Part shown: piece by piece, positions 60,155 through 64,000 of the stretch
How the letters are laid out: each line of letters begins with the position of its first letter
Numbering within the stretch: the first letter of the stretch is position 1
Assembly: GCA_031732855.1 (NCBI GenBank)
Contig: JAVMKJ010000176.1
Span: forward strand, 1 to 64,000
Length of the DNA stretch: 64,000 bases
Reading direction: 5' to 3'
Source: JAVMKJ01 sp031732855
GTDB lineage: Bacteria > Pseudomonadota > Gammaproteobacteria > Competibacterales > Competibacteraceae
Position numbers and translations under genes: made by a program
Notes under the pieces: model-generated
Databases searched by the model: none
Seen by the model: only the letters and a program-made list of their open reading frames with translations
Told to the model about the DNA's origin: nothing

Positions 60155-60430
60155 TCAGCCTTCGGCGGTAGTCGGATCGATACTCGCCCTGATTTCCGAG
60201 ATCCGATTGGCCGGAAACCCGCCCTGTTCCGCGTGCCGTTTCACCAGCTCGGCGTTGGGGGCAATGTAGACGCAGTAAATCTTGTCGTCGGTGACGTAAC
60301 TCTGTATCCACTGGATTTGTGGACCCAGGCCGCTGAGAACATTGCACGATTTCAGCGAAATCGCTTTCAGATCCGCCGGGGATAGCTTGCCGGCGCCGGG
60401 CAATTCACGCTCGATCAGGTACTTGGGCAT
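60155..60430 (-). CDS. DUF4242 protein (SCO4226-like)
   Basis: A 91-residue ferredoxin-fold protein: PKYLIERELPGAGKLSPADL, then LGPQIQWIQSYVTDDKIYCVY and APNAELVKRHAEQGGFPANRI, matching DUF4242. A Streptomyces member, SCO4226, is reported to bind nickel; other members are uncharacterised. It sits between mftC and the methyltransferase on the same strand, so a link to the mycofactocin pathway or metal supply is plausible but unproven. Confidence 0.78.
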   Translation of the reverse strand: MPKYLIERELPGAGKLSPADLKAISLKSCNVLSGLGPQIQWIQSYVTDDKIYCVYIAPNAELVKRHAEQGGFPANRISEIRASIDPTTAEG

Positions 60431-60457
60431 GACTTCTTCTCCTTTGTGGCTATCGAT

Positions 60458-61492
60458 CTAATCAGTTGTCGTAGTGCTGGCTGGTTCTGATGGAGATACT
60501 CGGTCGCGGCGGTCGACCACCAGCCAGCCGCCGTGAAAATCGAAATAATCTTGGCGGCCGCCGAGCGCCCGACCGACGGCCAGCAGACGTTCCCGGTCGA
60601 AGACCTGCCGATGGCCGAAGCGGGGATCGGGCGTTTCTTCCAGGGGAACGGCGACGATCAACCGCCGGGCCGCGAGCCTCGACAGGTTCGCGACCGCCGC
60701 GCCCGTCTGTTCCGGTTCCAGGTGTTCCAGCAAATGCAGGGCGGTCACGACGTCGAAACGGGCGGGCGACGGCGCCAATTCCCGCCCGACATCCACCGCC
60801 AGGATGTCGGCGCGGACGAACCTGACGTTTCGCAACCGGCGATGCCGCGCGTAATCGTCGGCGAGTCCGACCAGCGCCGGATTCAGGTCGCAGCCGACGA
60901 TGTCGCCCGGATCGTCCCGTTGGCCACGGCGCTCGGTGGCCAGCAGCAGGGGCAAAAAACCGAAGCACGTCGCCACGTCCAGCACGGTGGCGCCCGGCAG
61001 TTCGGCGATCAGATCGATGGCACGGCGATAGATGGCGCCGAAGTCGCCGATAAAATCCTGTTGGGCCGCGCCGGGCGGGACCATCGCGTCGGACCGTTCC
61101 GGGGGCACCCGGCGCAGCGCGGCCAGGGTGTTGTCGTAATACAGGTGCCAGGCGCGGCGCTCGTTACCGTCGATGGAACGGACGATTTCGCCCACGTAGC
61201 GCTCGAAGATGTCCTGCTCGCTATAGGCGTAACCCTCGGCCTCGTCGGCGAATCGCGATCCGCGAAACAGAGGCAGCAACTCGTTGGCGACGTAGTAGCC
61301 GATGTTGTTGTCGATCTGCGTCGGCGAGAAATCGTGCACGACCACCACGTCGTTCGGGCAAAGGGCCGTCTCCTGGCGCGAACCGAGGCCGTACAGGATA
61401 AAGCGGCTGCTTCGCGCGACCGGCTCGGCCTGTCGCTCCAGGCATTCCACCAATACCCCGTGGCGGCTGCGCGACAGCGCGAGAGGATTCAT
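60458..61492 (-). CDS. SAM-dependent methyltransferase, MftM candidate
   Basis: A 344-residue class I methyltransferase. Motif I is the variant VLDVATCFGFLPLLLA (Cys-Phe instead of Gly-x-Gly), then DIVGCDLNPALVGLADDYARH, ADILAVDVGREL and VVTALHLLEHLEPEQ. The N-terminal ~170 residues (ALCPNDVVVVHDFSPTQIDNN; YDNTLAALRRVPPERS) are not a standard domain. In mycobacteria MftM methylates the glucose chain of mycofactocin; this gene's location makes it the candidate equivalent, although MftF here also carries a methyltransferase domain. The ATG before NPLALSRSRHG was used; a GTG nine codons upstream would overlap coxE. Confidence 0.72.
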   Translation of the reverse strand: MNPLALSRSRHGVLVECLERQAEPVARSSRFILYGLGSRQETALCPNDVVVVHDFSPTQIDNNIGYYVANELLPLFRGSRFADEAEGYAYSEQDIFERYVGEIVRSIDGNERRAWHLYYDNTLAALRRVPPERSDAMVPPGAAQQDFIGDFGAIYRRAIDLIAELPGATVLDVATCFGFLPLLLATERRGQRDDPGDIVGCDLNPALVGLADDYARHRRLRNVRFVRADILAVDVGRELAPSPARFDVVTALHLLEHLEPEQTGAAVANLSRLAARRLIVAVPLEETPDPRFGHRQVFDRERLLAVGRALGGRQDYFDFHGGWLVVDRRDRVSPSEPASTTTTD

Positions 61493-61511
61493 GGCGTTGT
61501 CGACTCCTGCC

Positions 61512-63047
61512 TCAGCCACGGGGAGATGCCGCCGCGGAACGCCGGATCAAATCCTCCGCGACTTGTCCCAATTGCTTCAGGTTGCGCACTACATCGGCCC
61601 GATGGCAGATCGGTTCGTACAAGGGCATGTCCGAACTGCCGAGTCCCCAGCTTCCGCGAGGCTCCGGCGACAGCCAGATCAGCTGCTTGGCGCGGCGGCG
61701 AATTTCTTCCAGCGCCCAGGCGTTGGGTGGGTTGCGATTGCCCCGACCGTCGCCGAGGACGATGACCGTGGTCTGATTGTTCACGCTCCCCAAGTGCCGC
61801 TGGCAAAAGATCTCCAGCGCTCGGCCGTAGTTGCTGTTGGCATCGGCATCGATCAACTCGCCGCCGAAGACGGCGGCGATGGCCTCGTCGATGGTCAATT
61901 GCTCGAAGTATTGGCTGGCGTCGGCCAGATCGCTGACGAACACGAAGCTCTTCACCTGCTCGAACAGGGATTGCAGGCTGTAGACCAAGTGCAGCATAAA
62001 ACGGGCGGTGTTGCGCACCGACAGGCTGACGTCGCAGATGACCACCAAGCGAGGTTTTTCGTTGCGAGTACCGGTTAGCACCGGCTGAAACGGAATGCCG
62101 TCGTACATCAGGCTGGCGCGCAGGGTACGCGCGACGTTGATCCGCCCGCGCCGGCTGACCACTCGACGATAGGAACGGGCGCCTCGCATCTTCCGCCCCA
62201 GCCGGCGGACGATCTCTTCCATCTCCCGCCGCTCCGTTTCCGTAAAGCGGTAGTTATAGGCGGAGTGAACGGGCTCCTGATGAGGATTTTGGCCGCGTTG
62301 CAAGGCCATCTCCCGTTCCATGTAGCGCTTCAGCAGTTCCGGCAGATTGGCGATGACGCCATCGATTTGGCGGGCCAGTTGGTCGATCAATTTCTCGTCG
62401 ACTTCCATGTCGCGAAGATCGTCCAGGAGGGCTTCGACGGCGTTGACCACCAAATCCTCGTCGAGCTGTTCGATAGCACGTCCGCAGTTCAGCTCTCCAG
62501 GCTGGGCGATGTTTTTGACGCGTCGCACGTTCAATTGATGCGTCACCTTCTTCATCGCCTTGTCCAACAGCCCCTTGTTGCGATTCAAAATCAGATTCTG
62601 GCTCAGCAGCGACAGACCGATCTGGTTGGACTCCTTGTGGGGATTGAAGCGGGTAACCAGCTTGTCGGCGTCGAAGTAATCCCGAATCTTCATCAGTTCG
62701 CCGTGGGCGTGTTCGCCGTCGTTATCGGCGACGCTCTTATCGTCTGGCTCGAATACGATGCGTTCGGGGTCGGCCAGTTCCTCGTCGTGATGGTGATGGT
62801 GATCGTGTCCGGGCGTAAGGCGACGGGTATTCGTGGGCAAACGGAAAAACAGCTCGAAGAGTTCGTCGAATACCGGGATATCGTGCATGTCTTTGATCAG
62901 CGTGCTGCGCAGTGCCGCGCGCACGGTCTCTCGATCGCCCACGGTCACATGGGTCAACGCTTGGAGAGCATCGATGGACTCGGAGGGCGAAACGCGCACG
63001 CCGTTGCGTTTCAGGAGGCAGATGAAACGGTTGATGGCAACGTCCAT
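61512..63047 (-). CDS. CoxE-like von Willebrand factor A protein
   Basis: A 511-residue protein. Its C-terminal VWA domain has a MIDAS motif in VVICDVSLSVRNTARF (DxSxS) and later TTVIVLGDGRGN. The N-terminal part resembles CoxE/YehP partners of MoxR ATPases and contains a short His-rich stretch (PGHDHHHHHDEEL, residues ~79-91). Such pairs insert or remodel metal cofactors; CoxDE mature the Cu-Mo site of CO dehydrogenase. The start overlaps the MoxR stop (TAATG), so the two are one module. Confidence 0.85.
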   Translation of the reverse strand: MDVAINRFICLLKRNGVRVSPSESIDALQALTHVTVGDRETVRAALRSTLIKDMHDIPVFDELFELFFRLPTNTRRLTPGHDHHHHHDEELADPERIVFEPDDKSVADNDGEHAHGELMKIRDYFDADKLVTRFNPHKESNQIGLSLLSQNLILNRNKGLLDKAMKKVTHQLNVRRVKNIAQPGELNCGRAIEQLDEDLVVNAVEALLDDLRDMEVDEKLIDQLARQIDGVIANLPELLKRYMEREMALQRGQNPHQEPVHSAYNYRFTETERREMEEIVRRLGRKMRGARSYRRVVSRRGRINVARTLRASLMYDGIPFQPVLTGTRNEKPRLVVICDVSLSVRNTARFMLHLVYSLQSLFEQVKSFVFVSDLADASQYFEQLTIDEAIAAVFGGELIDADANSNYGRALEIFCQRHLGSVNNQTTVIVLGDGRGNRNPPNAWALEEIRRRAKQLIWLSPEPRGSWGLGSSDMPLYEPICHRADVVRNLKQLGQVAEDLIRRSAAASPRG

Positions 63048-64000
63048 TACGATTCTCGGGTTATACCGTCGACGCGTCCCCGATAAGTGCTGAAATAGCG
63101 CGATGTGTGTTCCTTCTTGCGCTCTTCCATCTCCCGCAAATCGGGTTCGGCGGCGGATTGCGGCGGTCGCAAGATGTGGTTGTCTGCGTGGTGATGGTGG
63201 TGACCGTGATGGTGGTGATGACCGTGACTATGGTCGTGATCGTGATCGTGGTCGTGCCCCCCTCCAAGCAGCCAGGCGATATGTTCGCCGACTTGGCGGG
63301 TATCCCGGTCGTACTTAACCAGCAGTTGCAAGGTTTCTTCGATCAATTCGCGGTCGAGCGACTCGGCGTTCAACAACACCAGAGCCTGAGCCCAGTCCAG
63401 GGTTTCGCTAATGCTGGGCGCCTTGCGCAAATCCAGGCCGCGCATGCGGCGAATCACGTTCACCACTTGAGCGGCCAGCGTCTCGCTGATGGCCGGCACC
63501 TTGAGCCGGAGAATCTCCAATTCTCTTTGCTCGTCCGGATAGCCGATGAATAGATGCAGGCAGCGCCGCTTCAGGGCATCGCTGAGATCGCGCGTGTTAT
63601 TGCTGGTGATCACCACATAAGGCGGCGTCTTTGCCTTGATCGTACCGATTTCCGGCACGCTGACCTGGAAATCGCTCAACACTTCCAGCAGGAACGCCTC
63701 GAATTGCTCTTCGGCGCGGTCGATTTCGTCGATTAACAGGACGACGGGTTCGGGCGAACTGATCGCCTGAAGGATGGGACGGCGCACGATGAAATGCTCG
63801 GAAAAGAACACGTTCTCGTGCCGACGAAGTTGCTCGACGGCAGTATGCAGATCGTCGATGTCGGCAAGGAAGTGGCCGATCTTGTCGCGCAGGATTTGGG
63901 TGTACAGCAATTGCTTGCCATATTCCCACTCGTAGAGCGCCCGAGTCTCGTCTAGGCCGCCGTAGCATTGCAGGCGGATCAACTGACGATCGAGCGCCAG
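63047..64000 (-). CDS. MoxR-family AAA ATPase (CoxD-like), 5' end beyond the window
   Basis: The last ~317 residues of a MoxR ATPase; the Walker A lies outside the window. Visible: Walker B VVLLIDEIDRAEEQFEAFLL, sensor 1 VVITSNNTRDLSDALKRRC, sensor 2 region. A striking His-rich tract follows the AAA core: GGGHDHDHDHDHSHGHHHHH, then further His pairs, about 20 His within 28 residues, suggesting Ni, Cu or Zn binding. The C-terminus ends RYFSTYRGRVDGITRES. It works with the CoxE-like protein, probably on a metalloenzyme not seen here. Confidence 0.88.
   Translation of the reverse strand: MALDRQLIRLQCYGGLDETRALYEWEYGKQLLYTQILRDKIGHFLADIDDLHTAVEQLRRHENVFFSEHFIVRRPILQAISSPEPVVLLIDEIDRAEEQFEAFLLEVLSDFQVSVPEIGTIKAKTPPYVVITSNNTRDLSDALKRRCLHLFIGYPDEQRELEILRLKVPAISETLAAQVVNVIRRMRGLDLRKAPSISETLDWAQALVLLNAESLDRELIEETLQLLVKYDRDTRQVGEHIAWLLGGGHDHDHDHDHSHGHHHHHGHHHHHADNHILRPPQSAAEPDLREMEERKKEHTSRYFSTYRGRVDGITRES

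Noticed and set aside
63170..63290. CAT/GTG-rich repeat read as a DNA satellite
   Set aside because: It is the codon repeat of the His/Asp-rich tract in the MoxR protein on the minus strand, in frame and followed by conserved sequence.
1..64000. tRNA, rRNA, riboswitch and complete insertion-sequence genes
   Set aside because: I looked for characteristic tRNA and rRNA sequence, switch-like structured leaders and transposase motifs by eye and found none I could support; a dedicated scan would be needed to exclude small RNAs.

Overview
The window reads as chromosomal DNA of a GC-rich gammaproteobacterium. The best evidence is the conserved block nadB / rpoE-rseA-rseB-rseC-lepA-lepB-DUF4845-rnc-era-recO and the sdhCDAB-sdhE block with ygfX and ygfZ nearby. 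PEP-CTERM and IPTL-CTERM sorting signals, nickel ECF transport and YbhFSR-type efflux fit an environmental or wastewater lineage. A Competibacteraceae-like host is a guess, not something the sequence proves.

Layout. 0.2-3.7 kb is an eroded accessory strip: a frameshifted PEP-CTERM protein with its terminator, decayed PEP-CTERM tails, two stray copies of the 3' end of the neighbouring helicase gene, an antitoxin beside a deleted PIN toxin, a DUF2442/DUF4160 pair, and HicAB with a palindromic operator. 3.8-14 kb holds a YoaA/DinG helicase, a TPR lipoprotein, PBP1b, a kinase/ATPase fusion, an AAA/PD-(D/E)XK protein and an adenosine-kinase-like protein. 14-25.4 kb is the envelope-stress and housekeeping block; it includes a 61-bp tandem duplication over the lepA start and a sigma-E-like promoter before rpoE. 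25.4-30.8 kb carries succinate dehydrogenase with sdhE, a 54-residue DUF1674 (SDHAF4-like) gene and ygfZ. 31-36 kb holds REP and MITE-like repeats and a giant sedolisin with an IPTL-CTERM anchor. 36-44.3 kb has rnt, moaE-moaD, a drug-efflux ABC operon and a nikKMLQO nickel importer, next to a truncated nikR and a NikR-box-like site.

44.5-64 kb is the most interesting part: a mycofactocin (MFT) locus on the minus strand. It encodes the precursor MftA (ending IDGMCGVY), MftB, radical-SAM MftC, MftE, and an MftF fused to an N-terminal SAM methyltransferase. It also has a mycofactocin-type SDR, an ExaC-like aldehyde dehydrogenase with its DUF779 partner, two FadH/OYE-family flavoenzymes, EtfAB, a FixC/FixX pair, a DUF4242 protein, a second methyltransferase (MftM candidate) and a CoxE/MoxR pair with histidine-rich segments.

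Proposed logic (inference): MftB/C/E make the redox core; MftF and the methyltransferases add and cap the sugar tail; the SDR oxidises alcohols with MFT and the aldehyde dehydrogenase removes the aldehyde. OYE enzymes, EtfAB and FixCX could then pass electrons from reduced MFT to quinone, in place of MftG. No MftD, MftG or MftR homologue is in the window. No tRNA, rRNA, CRISPR array or complete insertion sequence was recognised.
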